Shown piece after piece: positions 19,601 through 27,658 of a stretch of 44,709 bases of DNA; positions within the stretch are counted from its first letter, which is position 1, and each line of letters begins with the position of its first letter. Below the pieces are notes generated by a model. It was not told the DNA's origin. It did not search any database and saw only the letters and a list, made by a program, of their open reading frames with translations. Both the position numbers and the translations under genes were made by a program. The stretch comes from DSNY01 sp016861185 (GTDB lineage Bacteria > Pseudomonadota > Gammaproteobacteria > Burkholderiales > Burkholderiaceae_F): positions 1 through 44,709 of the forward strand of contig SZOR01000021.1 of the NCBI GenBank assembly GCA_030263275.1. Reading direction: 5' to 3'.

Positions 19601-20558
19601 GACCACCGGCAAGCCGCCCGTGCGGGAGCAGGTGATCCATTTCGTCAACAAGAAGATGCCGGGCGGGCTGCCGAAGAAGACCGCGCGCGCGCTGCTCGAC
19701 ATCGAGGACGCCCGCTACGTGCCGATCATCCGCGACCCGCGCGCGACTTCGTCCGACGCCGAAGCGGTCTTCTATTTCCCCGGCTGCGGCTCCGAGCGAC
19801 TGTTCTCGCAGGTCGGACTCGCCACGCAGGCGATGCTGTGGCACGTCGGCGTGCAGACGGTGCTGCCGCCCGGTTACCTGTGCTGCGGCTATCCGCAGCG
19901 CGGCTCGGGCCAGTTCGACCGCGCCGAGAAGATCATCACCGACAACCGCGTGCTGTTCCATCGCGTGGCCAACACGCTGAACTACCTCGACATCAAGACG
20001 GTGGTCGTCAGTTGCGGGACGTGCTACGACCAGCTCGCCGGCTACAAGTTCGAGGAGATCTTCCCCGGCTCGCGCATCGTCGACATCCACGAATACCTGC
20101 TCGAGAAGGGCGTGAAGCTCGAAGGCGTGACCGGCGTGCGCTACATGTATCACGACCCCTGCCATACGCCGATGAAGCAGCAGGATCCGCTGAAGACGGT
20201 CAACGCGCTGATCGCCACCGGCGACGGCACCCGGATCGAAAAAAGCGACCGCTGCTGCGGCGAGTCGGGCTCGCTCGCGCTCGCGCGGCCCGACATCTCC
20301 ACGCAGGTGCGCTTCCGCAAGGAAGAGGAGCTCCGCAAGGTTGCCGGCAAGCTGCGCGCCGACGGTTTCAAGGGCGAGGTCAAGGTGTTGACCTCGTGCC
20401 CGAGCTGCCTGCAGGGCTTGAAGCGCTACAACGAAGACGCCGACACCGACGCCGACTACATCGTGATCGAGATGGCGCGCCGGCTGCTCGGCGAGAACTG
20501 GATGGCCGACTACGTCGCGAAGGCGAACGCGGGCGGGATCGAGCGGGTCCTGGTGTGA
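16611..20558 (+). CDS. DUF3683 FAD-linked oxidase/Fe-S fusion oxidoreductase
   Basis: A 1315-residue fusion. It begins with a DUF3683 domain (about 20-150; IPYNYTSFSDREI, GDVWVVQRNPYLQ). Then comes a VAO-type FAD-binding domain (about 190-450; RGGGTGYTGSAVPL) and its oxidase C-domain (to about 820; HMHAGDGNVHTN and SGEHGIGITK). Two [4Fe-4S] motifs follow (CLRCGKCKPVC about 846, CTICHKCLTPCP about 908), then two CCG domains (CCGYPQRGSG about 1090, CCGESGSLA about 1214). The architecture is like D-lactate or glycolate dehydrogenases with their GlpC/LutA-like partners fused. The substrate is probably a 2-hydroxy acid, with electrons passed to the quinone pool; both are inferred. ATG 16611 is the first start consistent with the DUF3683 homology. 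Confidence 0.93.
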   Translation: MNAPLPPQLLKPSTEPAADQPARLREIPYNYTSFSDREIVIRLLGSEAWRVLDELRAERRTGRSARMLYEVLGDVWVVQRNPYLQEDLLDNPKRRDALISALHHRLGEIEKRRDPSDPVRDAKVARLLDAARTCVAKFEQDFRDYWDLRKRARKLLTKHTRADNVCFDAYARVSHVTDATDWRVEYPFVVLTPDREVEIPALVRACIELGLTIIPRGGGTGYTGSAVPLTPYSAVINTEKLETIGGVERTQLPGVAEPQPTIFTGAGVVTRRVSDAAEHAGLAFAVDPTSADSSCVGGNIAMNAGGKKAVLWGTALDNLVWWRMVDPEGNWLDVERVEHNLGKIHDAPVAKFRLTWRDGRDHPDNARVLRTETLEIPGHRFRKTGLGKDVTDKFLGGLPGVQKEGCDGIITSARWLLHRMPAHIRTVCLEFFGNARDAVPSIVEIKDYLDARPGGALLAGLEHLDERYLRAVGYTTKSRRGVLPKMVLLGDLVGDDDAAVAHATSEVVRIANARGGEGFVAASGEARKKFWLDRAKTAAISKHTNAFKLNEDVVIPLDRMGDYTNAIERINIELSIKNKLALLDGIDAFLATEFVLGKTGDVEFDRLSRDEILGDRVEQARELVAFTRRRWTYLLEHFDTPLAQAAEPLARLGITHVAPPAAGARPDLAVIDLLQSRTIRVSWKTEVRAPLERIFSGAAFAPVLAECEAIHQRVLHGRVFVALHMHAGDGNVHTNIPVNSDDYEMLRTAHAAVARIMKIARELNGVISGEHGIGITKLEFLTDEETREFRAYKARVDPEGRFNKGKLLPGATLENAYTPSFNLLGHESLIMQQSDINSISDAIKDCLRCGKCKPVCSTHVPRANLLYSPRNKILATSLLIEAFLYEEQTRRGVSIKHWDEFSDVADHCTICHKCLTPCPVDIDFGDVSMAMRDLLRRMGKKRFNPGSAATMFFLNATNPQTIKLARKLMIDWGYKAQRLGVNVFRALGKAQTKRPPATTGKPPVREQVIHFVNKKMPGGLPKKTARALLDIEDARYVPIIRDPRATSSDAEAVFYFPGCGSERLFSQVGLATQAMLWHVGVQTVLPPGYLCCGYPQRGSGQFDRAEKIITDNRVLFHRVANTLNYLDIKTVVVSCGTCYDQLAGYKFEEIFPGSRIVDIHEYLLEKGVKLEGVTGVRYMYHDPCHTPMKQQDPLKTVNALIATGDGTRIEKSDRCCGESGSLALARPDISTQVRFRKEEELRKVAGKLRADGFKGEVKVLTSCPSCLQGLKRYNEDADTDADYIVIEMARRLLGENWMADYVAKANAGGIERVLV

Positions 20559-20986
20559 GCGCGACCGACTGCTCGTTGTGCCGCGAAGACGGCGGCGCGC
20601 TCGTTCTGAAGAACGAACTGCTGCGCGTCGTGCTGATCGACGAGCCCGACTACCCGGGCTTCGCGCGCGTGATCGTCAATGCGCACGTAAGAGAGATGAC
20701 CGATCTCGACGCGTCGGCGCTCGCGCGCGTGATGGCGGCGGTGTATGCGGTCGAGGACGCGTTGCGCGCGGTGCTCGCGCCGGACAAGATCAATCTGGCG
20801 AGCCTGGGCAACGTCGTGCCGCATCTGCACTGGCACGTGATCCCGCGCTTCGCCGACGACACGCACTTTCCGCAGGCGATCTGGGGCGCGCGCCAGCGCG
20901 ATCCGGACTCGACAAAGCTCGCCGCGCGACGCGCGCAGTTGCCGAAGCTCGCCGAGGAGATCCGCGCGCGGATCGGGCAGCGCTGA
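20555..20986 (+). CDS. HIT family protein
   Basis: A 143-residue histidine-triad hydrolase. The triad is seen in NVVPHLHWHVIPRF. The N-terminal CSLCREDGGALV and VIVNAHVREMTDL segments fit HIT nucleotide hydrolases, which act on adenylated or dinucleotide substrates. The start is GTG 20555, overlapping the TGA of the DUF3683 gene by 4 bases, so translation is probably coupled. Whether the two act together is not known. Confidence 0.92.
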   Translation: MSATDCSLCREDGGALVLKNELLRVVLIDEPDYPGFARVIVNAHVREMTDLDASALARVMAAVYAVEDALRAVLAPDKINLASLGNVVPHLHWHVIPRFADDTHFPQAIWGARQRDPDSTKLAARRAQLPKLAEEIRARIGQR

Positions 20987-21042
20987 GGTGCCACGGCGTG
21001 TCCGCGGGCAATGCGGCGCTGCGCGCGCGATGCGTTGTAGAA

Positions 21043-21076
21043 ATCCCCCCTTGCGCCGCCCTTTCAAAGGGGGGTC
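21043..21076. repeat. CCCCCCTT...AAGGGGGG hairpin repeat
   Basis: ATCCCCCCTTGCGCCG followed by CCCTTTCAAAGGGGGGTC can fold back on itself. It is the same family as the copies at 29960-30208 and 43241-43271. It sits in the 128-base gap where the HIT gene and the SPOR gene converge, a position where a bidirectional terminator would be useful. Confidence 0.75.
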
Positions 21077-21089
21077 GGCAGGCCTCGGT

Positions 21090-21114
21090 CGCGATCCGCA
21101 GTCCGCGATCCGAC
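21090..21114. repeat. ATCCGCAGTCCGCGATCC short repeat
   Basis: Three related ATCCGCRR-type units lie in the bases just after the stop of the SPOR gene (minus strand). Related to the copies at 3509-3536 and 25337-25368. Confidence 0.5.
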
Positions 21115-21798
21115 TCACTGGCACGCCGCGAGCTTGCTCTGCGGGAACTCCTTCTGCACGGCGGCCAGTTCGCGCGCGAGCGCGGCGTCCACGCCCTTGA
21201 TCTGCAGCCGCGTGCCCGGCGCGGCCGAAGGCTTGTCGGCCACGCGCGCGCTCGTCACGCCGCGGCGCTGCAGGTCCTCGAGGTGGCGGTTCGCCAGTTC
21301 CTGGTCCTTGAAGGAACCGAGCGCGATGCCGAAACGCATCGGCGAGTTGTCGGCGATCACCAGCAGCTCCTTGACGCCGAGCTTGCGCAGCTCGGCCGCG
21401 GCGCGCTCGACCTCGGCGCGCGTCTTGTACGGCGGCACGTAGACCATGTACCAGCCGGGCAGCTCGACCGATCGCGATGCGAGCCGCTCGCCCAGGTTCA
21501 GCGGCGCCAGGCGCGCGAGCGCGCGCGCGGCGTCGGCCTGCGTGAAGTCGCCGAACTCGAGGCAGGCCTGTCCGCCGGCGAAGTCGACGCCCGCGACGAT
21601 CGCCGCGGGTGCCTGCCGCGCCTTCTCGCGAAGCTGCTGCACCTCCTTCTCGGTCAGCACGCGGATGCGCTCCGGTTCGAGCTGACGCGCGATGCGTCCG
21701 GGCTCGCGCCCGCTTTCGGGAAGCCGCCCGAACACGCCCTGCTGCCACGCGAACACCGCGAGGTTGGCGAGCACCAGCAGCAGGAACGCGAGCTTCAT
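21115..21798 (-). CDS. SPOR-domain membrane-anchored protein
   Basis: A 227-residue protein: N-terminal membrane helix (MKLAFLLLVLANLAVFAW), a charged linker, and a C-terminal SPOR-like domain (about 145-225; FGIALGSFKDQELANRHLEDLQRRGV). SPOR domains bind denuded septal peptidoglycan, so a role at the division site or in the envelope is plausible. Its ATG (21798) overlaps the coaX stop by 4 bases, and the order birA-coaX-SPOR is common in Burkholderiales. Confidence 0.88.
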   Translation of the reverse strand: MKLAFLLLVLANLAVFAWQQGVFGRLPESGREPGRIARQLEPERIRVLTEKEVQQLREKARQAPAAIVAGVDFAGGQACLEFGDFTQADAARALARLAPLNLGERLASRSVELPGWYMVYVPPYKTRAEVERAAAELRKLGVKELLVIADNSPMRFGIALGSFKDQELANRHLEDLQRRGVTSARVADKPSAAPGTRLQIKGVDAALARELAAVQKEFPQSKLAACQ

Positions 21799-22646
21799 GC
21801 CGCCGGACGCGGCGGCGCGGCCGCTTCGGCGTGCGCGCGCAGCGCCACGCCGCGCAGCACCAGGTTGTCTTCGATCGACACCGCGGTGACGATGCGTTCG
21901 GCGAGCAGATGGCGGCCGAGCGCGGCGAACAGCGAACGCGCGCGCCCGCCCGACAGCAGCAGCCGCGGCACCGGCCGCCCTTCGCCGGCGAGTTCGGCCG
22001 AAAAGCCGCGCGCGACGCGCTCGATCAGTCCGAGCTGCGCGTTGATCGTTCCGGTGGCGATCGCATCGTCCGTGTTGTCGGGGTGCGGCACGATGCGGCC
22101 TTCGGCCAGCGGCAGCCGCGCGGTGCCGCGCGCGAGGCTCGCGACCATCAGCTCGAAGCCCGGCGCGATCACGCCGCCCAGGAAAAGCGCCGCCTTGCCC
22201 GTCTCGCCGCGCACGCAGTCGACGGTGGTCGCGGTGCCGCTGGTGGCGACGACCAGCGACTCGTTCGGATACTTGGCGCAGGCGGCGATCATCGCGTGCC
22301 AGCGGTCGGCGCCGAGCTGCAGCGGATCGCGGTAGCCGTTGATCAGCGCGAGCCCGTAGCCCGGCCCGCGCCCGGCGAAGTGCGGCTGCGCGCGCAGCCA
22401 TTGCACGTCGATCGCGGCGACTTCGTCGACCGCCTTTTCGATCGCCTGCATCGTTTCGTCGTCGGCCACGCTGCACGCGAAAGCCGCCGTCGGGCGCGGC
22501 AGCCGCCACGCCGAGGCGAGCCTTTCGGCGAGCGGCTGCAGGTTCAACCGGTACTCGACGCCGGTGCCGATGAAGCGATTGCCCTCGGCGTCGCTATGCG
22601 CCCACTTGACCGCCGTGTTGCCGGCGTCGATGACCAACCAGCTCAT
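21795..22646 (-). CDS. coaX: Type III pantothenate kinase
   Basis: A 283-residue CoaX, which phosphorylates pantothenate in the first step of coenzyme A synthesis. The phosphate-binding start DAGNTAVKWA is at residues 7-16; the pantothenate-site NGYRDPLQLGADRWHA and the second phosphate loop ATSGTATTVDCV follow, then GGVIAPGFELM. Four bases separate it from birA, and its stop overlaps the next start. Confidence 0.95.
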   Translation of the reverse strand: MSWLVIDAGNTAVKWAHSDAEGNRFIGTGVEYRLNLQPLAERLASAWRLPRPTAAFACSVADDETMQAIEKAVDEVAAIDVQWLRAQPHFAGRGPGYGLALINGYRDPLQLGADRWHAMIAACAKYPNESLVVATSGTATTVDCVRGETGKAALFLGGVIAPGFELMVASLARGTARLPLAEGRIVPHPDNTDDAIATGTINAQLGLIERVARGFSAELAGEGRPVPRLLLSGGRARSLFAALGRHLLAERIVTAVSIEDNLVLRGVALRAHAEAAAPPRPAA

Positions 22647-22650
22647 GCGC

Positions 22651-23514
22651 TCACGCCGCCCGCGGCCGCAGCGACAGTTCTCCGACGCCGAAGGCGCGCG
22701 CGCCGGCCGCGGTCGCGAGCATCAGATGGCCGTCGGCATCCACGCCCTGCGCTTCCCCCTGCGCGACCACCATGCCGTGCTCGACCAGCTCGATCTGCTG
22801 CCCCGCGTAGGCGAACAGGCGGTTGAAACGCGGCTGGAACGGCGCGAATCCGTGCGCGACGAAGTCCGGCACCGCGGCGAGCATCGCGCGCGCGAGCCGC
22901 GCGATCCACGCTTCGCGCGACTGCGCGAGATGCTCGCGCGCGAGGCATTCGTCGAGCGTGGCGACGGGGCGCCCGATCGCCGCGACTGTCGCCTCGTCGA
23001 ACCACAGGTTGACGCCGACGCCGACAACGAGGGTGCGCGCGCCGCGCGGATCGACCGCCAGCTCGGTCAGGATGCCCGCCAGCTTGCGACCGGCGAGCAG
23101 CACGTCGTTGGGCCACTTCAATTGCACCGGCACGCCGGCGTCGCGCAGCACTTCGGCCACCGCAACGCCGCACACGAGCGTCACCGCCGCCGAGCGCGCG
23201 CGCGCCTGCGCGAGCGGCAGCGCGACCGAGAACAGCAGCGCCGAGCCCGGTGCGGTCAGCCATTTGCGCCCGAACCGGCCGCGGCCTGCGGTCTGCGTCA
23301 ATGCGGCGCGCAGGATCGGCCGCGCCGGCGCCGCGGCGCGCGTGCGCGCGAGCAGGTCGACGTTCGTCGACCCGGTGCTGACGACGGTTTCGACCAGGAC
23401 GCCGGGCAAGGCCGCCTCGAGCGTCGGCGCATGCAGCGGCGCGGCGAACGCCGACGGCGCAACCGCCGGGGGCGGCACGCCGGCGAGCACTGTGGGCGGT
23501 AGAGACGCGGACAT
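22651..23514 (-). CDS. birA: Biotin-[acetyl-CoA-carboxylase] ligase
   Basis: A 287-residue biotin protein ligase. The biotinyl-AMP loop is TAGRGRFGRKW (about residues 75-85); STGSTN opens the domain, and LKWPNDVLLAGRKLAGIL with VGVGVNLW complete the active site. The C-terminal small domain follows (VEHGMVVAQGEAQGVDADGHL). The DNA-binding HTH of bifunctional BirA is absent, so it probably does not repress biotin genes. The start is uncertain: ATG 23514 lacks a good ribosome site, and TTG 23544 is an alternative. Confidence 0.92.
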   Translation of the reverse strand: MSASLPPTVLAGVPPPAVAPSAFAAPLHAPTLEAALPGVLVETVVSTGSTNVDLLARTRAAAPARPILRAALTQTAGRGRFGRKWLTAPGSALLFSVALPLAQARARSAAVTLVCGVAVAEVLRDAGVPVQLKWPNDVLLAGRKLAGILTELAVDPRGARTLVVGVGVNLWFDEATVAAIGRPVATLDECLAREHLAQSREAWIARLARAMLAAVPDFVAHGFAPFQPRFNRLFAYAGQQIELVEHGMVVAQGEAQGVDADGHLMLATAAGARAFGVGELSLRPRAA

Positions 23515-23682
23515 CGGAGGCGAGGCGTGCACGGGCGCAGGCAATTTACCATCGACCCGTCATCGGACTGCTGCGGTCTTGCCACGGTCCGCGACGGCCT
23601 CGACAATCGGCCGCAGCGTCGCGATACGCGGCAAACGGGCATGGCAGCGGCCACCCCGAAGCATGAACGTCGCCAGCCCGTT

Positions 23683-23720
23683 CCCTCACCCCCAGCCCCT
23701 CTCCCGCAGGGAGAGGGGAG
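23683..23720. repeat. CTCACCCCCAGCCCCTCTCCC palindromic repeat
   Basis: CCCCTCTCCC, a short loop, then GGGAGAGGGG form a tight hairpin between the divergent birA and VanZ-like genes. A related CTCACCCCAACCCTCGCTCC unit lies inside lipB at 28365-28400. The surrounding 244-base gap (23515-23758) has no gene. Confidence 0.75.
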
Positions 23721-23758
23721 CTGCGAGCGTCGCGTTGCGACGTTCACGTTGATCCGCG

Positions 23759-24919
23759 ATGTCCTTCGGCAAGTTTCCGGGCTTCGGCCCCTCGTTCCCG
23801 ACCATCGACGACGCGTTCTGGCAGCGGCGCGCTTCGCCGCTGGCGCGCGTCGCGTGGTTCGCGTACGCGGTGCTGATCGTCTATGCGAGCCTCGCCCCGT
23901 GGTCCGGCTGGCGCGATCTGGGCGTGAGCCCGTGGGCCTTCCTTTCCGCGCCGCTGCCGCGCTACATCACGGGCTTCGACGTCGCGGTGAACGTCGCGGG
24001 TTACGCGCCGTTCGGCGCGATCGGCGTGCTCGCGCTGCACCCGCGGTTGCGCGGCATGCGCGCGGTGCTCGTCGCCGTGCTCGCCGGCGTGCTGCTGTCG
24101 GCCGGGATCGAGGCGCTGCAGACCTATCTGCCGCGACGCATCGCGTCGAACGTCGACTTCGCCGCCAACAGCGCGGGTGTTGCGCTCGGCGCGCTCGCCG
24201 CCGCGCCCTTTGCCGAGGCGCTGATCGACCGCGGCCGGCTCGCGCGGCTGCGCGCGCAATGGTTTGCGCGCGACGCGACGACGGCCCTGCTGCTGCTCGC
24301 CTTCTGGCCGCTCGCGCAGATCCACGCCGGGCCGATGCTGTTCGGTCTCGGCGAGGTGCAACCGACGCTCGACGCCGTCGCGCGCTTCTTCGGGTTCGCC
24401 GCGCCGCAGCTCGGCCGCACGGGTTTCGGGCCTGCCGAGTTCGTGATGGCCGAAGCGATCGTCACCGCGTCGGCCGTGCTCGCCGCGGGGCTGACGCTGG
24501 CGGCGGTCGCGGCGCCGCGCGCGCCGCGCACCGCGCTCGCCCTCGCACTGGTGATCGTCGCGCTGGCGACGCGGGCGCTCGCGTACGCGGTGCAGTTCGG
24601 CCCCGAGCACGCGTTCGCGTGGATCACGCCCGGCGCGGTCGGCGGGCTCGCGGTCGGCGGGCTCGCGCTGGTCGTCGCCTCGGCGGGGCCGCCGCGCGCG
24701 CTGCTGCGGCTCGCGTTGCTGGCGGTCGTCGTGCTGCTCGTCGCGGTCAACGTCGTTCCGGACAACCCGTACCACGCGAACTGGCTGCAGGGCTGGCGGC
24801 CGGGGCGGCTCGCGCACTTCAGCGCCGCCGCCGACTGGATCGCCGCTTTGTGGCCGTACGCGCTGCTGCTGTGGCTGCTCGGCCGGTCCTTCAGACGCAG
24901 CGGCCACGCTTCGTTCTGA
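23759..24919 (+). CDS. VanZ-like multi-pass membrane protein
   Basis: A 386-residue protein with about eight to nine membrane helices. The first half has the VanZ-like pattern: an early helix (VAWFAYAVLIVYASLAPW), DVAVNVAGYAPFGAIGVLAL, the helix LSAGIEALQTYLPRRIASNVDFAANSAG. The E.LQ...P.R..S..D...N..G string is the VanZ family signature. The second half is an additional membrane region. VanZ-like proteins are named after a teicoplanin-resistance protein but are mostly of unknown function; resistance should not be assumed. Confidence 0.85.
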   Translation: MSFGKFPGFGPSFPTIDDAFWQRRASPLARVAWFAYAVLIVYASLAPWSGWRDLGVSPWAFLSAPLPRYITGFDVAVNVAGYAPFGAIGVLALHPRLRGMRAVLVAVLAGVLLSAGIEALQTYLPRRIASNVDFAANSAGVALGALAAAPFAEALIDRGRLARLRAQWFARDATTALLLLAFWPLAQIHAGPMLFGLGEVQPTLDAVARFFGFAAPQLGRTGFGPAEFVMAEAIVTASAVLAAGLTLAAVAAPRAPRTALALALVIVALATRALAYAVQFGPEHAFAWITPGAVGGLAVGGLALVVASAGPPRALLRLALLAVVVLLVAVNVVPDNPYHANWLQGWRPGRLAHFSAAADWIAALWPYALLLWLLGRSFRRSGHASF

Positions 24920-24977
24920 TCCGCCCGAGCGCGGCGGCGCGGCTCAGTAAACTGCCGCTTTCGTCTGCGAGCCGTCC

Positions 24978-25286
24978 ATGGGGTACTACGAGCATCACGT
25001 CTTCTTCTGTCTGAACCGGCGCGAGGATGGGCGCGCCTGCTGCGCGAACCACGACGCGGAAAGACTCCAGGCCTACGCGAAGGACCGCGTCAAGAAGCTC
25101 GGGCTCGACGGCAAGGGCAAGGTGCGCGTCAACAAGGCGGGCTGCCTCGACCGCTGCGACGAAGGGCCGTGCGTCGTCGTCTATCCCGAGGGCGTCTGGT
25201 ACACCTACGTCGATGAGCACGACATCGACGAGATCGTCGAATCGCACCTGGTGCGCGGCGAGGTCGTCGAGCGGCTGAAGATCTAG
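24978..25286 (+). CDS. Thioredoxin-like [2Fe-2S] ferredoxin
   Basis: A 102-residue ferredoxin of the thioredoxin-like fold. Cluster cysteines lie in VFFCLNRREDGRACC and AGCLDRCDEGPCVVVYP, the CX..C...C...C spacing of the family. It is a soluble electron carrier; its partner is unknown. The gene is followed, after a short repeat-bearing gap, by a hydrolase on the same strand. Confidence 0.92.
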   Translation: MGYYEHHVFFCLNRREDGRACCANHDAERLQAYAKDRVKKLGLDGKGKVRVNKAGCLDRCDEGPCVVVYPEGVWYTYVDEHDIDEIVESHLVRGEVVERLKI

Positions 25287-25336
25287 TCGGCCGCGAGGCG
25301 TCGGCCGCAGGCAGACCATTTCGGCAGCGCTTTCCG

Positions 25337-25368
25337 CGCAATCCGCCATCCGGAACCCGCAATCCGAA
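25337..25368. repeat. AATCCGCCATCCGGAACCCGC repeat before the hydrolase start
   Basis: Three AATCCGC-like units end 3 bases before ATG 25372, in the place of the ribosome-binding site; no purine-rich site is seen. The family also occurs at 3509-3536 and 21090-21114. Confidence 0.55.
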
Positions 25369-25371
25369 CAG

Positions 25372-26043
25372 ATGCACGAGCGCCGAACGATCCCGGGACC
25401 GATCGGACGCATCGAGGTCGCGCTCGACTGGCCCGAGAAGCGCGACGCGCTCGCCGGCGTGGCGTTCGTCGGCCATCCGCACCCGCTGTACGGCGGCACG
25501 CTCGACAACAAGGTCGCCGCCACGCTTGCGCGCGCTTTCGTCGCGGTCGGCTGGCTGGCGGTGCGGCCGAACTTCCGCGGCGTCGGCGCCACCGAAGGCG
25601 CGCACGACGAAGGACGGGGCGAAACCGACGACTTCCTGCACGTGATTGCCACGCTCCCGGAGTGGTTGGCGGATGCTCCGCAGGCGGCCGCTGCACCGCG
25701 CGCGCTGGCCGGGTTTTCGTTCGGGAGCTTCGTCGCCGCCCGCAGTGCGCGCACGCTGGCCGCTCAACATCATCCGGTAAAACACTTAGTGCTCGTCGGC
25801 GCGGCTGCGGGCAAGTGGCCGATGCCGCCGGTGCGCGCCGGAACGCTCGTCGTCCACGGCGAACGCGACGAGACGATTCCGCTCGCCGACGTGCTCGACT
25901 GGGCGCGCCCGCAGGAGCTGCCGGTCGTCGTATTGCCCGGCGCGGACCACTTCTTCCACAAGCGCCTCGCGACGCTGAAGCAGCTCGTGATCGATCACGT
26001 TGTCGCGGCAAGCGCGATTGACGCTCTTTCCCAAAGCCGATAA
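25372..26043 (+). CDS. Alpha/beta hydrolase, dienelactone-hydrolase-like
   Basis: A 223-residue serine hydrolase. The nucleophile elbow is GFSFGSFVA; VGHPHPLYGGTLDNKV is the oxyanion/early loop typical of this group, with RPNFRGVG, the acid in VHGERDETIP and the catalytic His in PGADHFFHKRL. The substrate is unknown. Translation probably starts at ATG 25372; no ribosome site is visible because a repeat occupies that position. Confidence 0.9.
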   Translation: MHERRTIPGPIGRIEVALDWPEKRDALAGVAFVGHPHPLYGGTLDNKVAATLARAFVAVGWLAVRPNFRGVGATEGAHDEGRGETDDFLHVIATLPEWLADAPQAAAAPRALAGFSFGSFVAARSARTLAAQHHPVKHLVLVGAAAGKWPMPPVRAGTLVVHGERDETIPLADVLDWARPQELPVVVLPGADHFFHKRLATLKQLVIDHVVAASAIDALSQSR

Positions 26044-26130
26044 AAGGCTGGCGACTCGGCCGCAACCGACACAATCGGCACGCTGCGCGATTCGCGAAAC
26101 TGGCATCCCCAGGTTTCTCAGCACAGGCGG

Positions 26131-26658
26131 ATGGACGACAAGCTCGTTTACACCAAGACCGCCAAGGGCGTTGCCGAGGTCGCAGCGCGCGGCGGCACTC
26201 TGTCGCTCTCCGCGCGCCGCATCCTGATCATGGTCGACGGCAAGCGCAGCGTGGCCGAGCTGTCGCCGCTCGCGCGCCCGGGCGAAATCGACGGTCTGAT
26301 CGCCACGCTGGAGGCGCAGGGCTTCATCCAGCGCATGCAGGGCGCCGAAGCCGCGGCGCCGCGCCCGGCGACGCGTTCGCTGGACGTGCCGACGGTGGCC
26401 GGCATCGAGGTGCATTCGCTCGGCACCGAGCCGGGCGAAGAGCGCGCGCTGCTGACGCTCGACGAAGCCAAGCGCCGCGCGGTGCGCGCGTTGACCGACC
26501 GCCTGGGCCCGGACGCCGAGGTGATCTCGATGCGCATCGAGCAGGCGCGCACGGCCGACGAGTTGCGCGAACGCGTCAAGGAAGCCGAGCGCATCGTCGG
26601 TGGGCTGCTCGGCGAAGCCGCGGTCGCGGACTTCCTGCGGGCGCTGCGCGCTCGCTGA
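26131..26658 (+). CDS. Conserved hypothetical protein, winged-helix-like N-terminus
   Basis: A 175-residue soluble protein. The N-terminal half reads LVYTKTAKGVAEVA...LSLSARRILIMVDGKRSVAEL and LIATLEAQGFIQRM, a helix-rich pattern like small winged-helix modules that sense a single state. The second half is a helical Arg/Glu-rich segment (DEAKRRAVRALTDRL, ADELRERVKEAERIVGGLLG). I know similar proteins only as hypotheticals of Burkholderiales. No catalytic motif is seen. Confidence 0.7.
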   Translation: MDDKLVYTKTAKGVAEVAARGGTLSLSARRILIMVDGKRSVAELSPLARPGEIDGLIATLEAQGFIQRMQGAEAAAPRPATRSLDVPTVAGIEVHSLGTEPGEERALLTLDEAKRRAVRALTDRLGPDAEVISMRIEQARTADELRERVKEAERIVGGLLGEAAVADFLRALRAR

Positions 26659-26743
26659 ACCTTTCCTCTGCCCGGCCGCGGACGGCCGCGCGGGTACGAT
26701 TCGCACTTCGATCAACGACGGGCGCCGGCGGCGCCGTGCACGC

Positions 26744-27658
26744 ATGGACTGGCAAGACGCGACCTGTTACCTCAACGGCGAGTGGCAGCCGCTCGCCTCC
26801 GCCAAGATCTCCGTGCTCGACCGCGGCTTCATCTTCGGCGACGGCGTGTACGAAGTGATCCCGGTCGACACCGTCGAGCCGGGGCTGCGCGCGCCGTTTC
26901 GCGCGCGCGAGCACTTCGCGCGGCTTGAGCGCAGCCTCGCCGCCGTGCGCATCGACAATCCGCTGACGATGGACGACTGGCTCGGACTGCTCGCCGCGCT
27001 GATCGAGCGGCATCCGTGGCCGCGGCAGACCGTCTACCTGCAGGTCACGCGCGGCGCGGCCAAGCGCGACCACGCGTTTCCGCAGGGCGTGGCGCCGACC
27101 GTGTTCGCGGTCAGCTCGCCGTGGCCGCCGATTCCACCGGAGAACCTCGAGCGCGGGGTGGCCTGCGTCACGCATGCCGACGAGCGCTGGCTGCATTGCG
27201 ACGTGAAGAGCATCTCGCTGCTCGGCAACGTGCTGATGAAACAGCACGCGGTCGATCACGGCGCGTTCGAGACGATCCTGTTCCGCGACGGGCTGCTCAC
27301 CGAGGCGTCGAGCGCGAACGTGTTCGTCGTCCACCGCGGCACGATCGCCGTGCCGTCCAAGTCGAACCTGATCCTGCCGGGGATCACGTACGACGCCGTG
27401 CTCGACATCGCGCGCGCGCGCGGCATCGAGGTCGAAGTGCGGCCGGTCGACGAATCCGAAGTGCGCACGGCCGACGAGCTCTGGCTGTCGTCGTCCGGGC
27501 GCGAGGTGCTGCCGGTCACGCGGCTCGACGGCGAACCGATCGGCGACGGCGCGCCGGGGCCGCTGTTCCGCAGGATGCACGCGTGGTTCCAGCAGGCCAA
27601 GCGCGAGGACGCGCTGCGCTGGAAATCGCTGCTGCCCGCCCTCAAATTGGCTGCATGA
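26744..27658 (+). CDS. dat: D-amino-acid/branched-chain aminotransferase, class IV
   Basis: A 304-residue fold-IV PLP enzyme. Seen: SVLDRGFIFGDGVYEVIPV at the N-terminus, the PLP lysine in CDVKSISLLGNVL, EASSANVFVV and the phosphate-binding SSSGREVLPVT. This matches D-alanine aminotransferase (Dat) more than IlvE by length and start, but branched-chain activity cannot be excluded. Its stop overlaps the DUF493 start (ATGA, 27655-27658), and lipB and lipA follow, the usual order in betaproteobacteria. Confidence 0.88.
   Translation: MDWQDATCYLNGEWQPLASAKISVLDRGFIFGDGVYEVIPVDTVEPGLRAPFRAREHFARLERSLAAVRIDNPLTMDDWLGLLAALIERHPWPRQTVYLQVTRGAAKRDHAFPQGVAPTVFAVSSPWPPIPPENLERGVACVTHADERWLHCDVKSISLLGNVLMKQHAVDHGAFETILFRDGLLTEASSANVFVVHRGTIAVPSKSNLILPGITYDAVLDIARARGIEVEVRPVDESEVRTADELWLSSSGREVLPVTRLDGEPIGDGAPGPLFRRMHAWFQQAKREDALRWKSLLPALKLAA

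Noticed and set aside
16506..20165. Very long open frame (1219 codons) antisense to the DUF3683 oxidoreductase gene
   Set aside because: It is the mirror of a GC-rich gene with strong codon bias; its translation is rich in Arg, Ala and Val/Asp with no domain, and the sense strand has clear motifs.
23759..24919. Glycopeptide resistance from the VanZ-like gene
   Set aside because: The VanZ-like fold is common in non-resistant bacteria, and no vanHAX-like genes are nearby.
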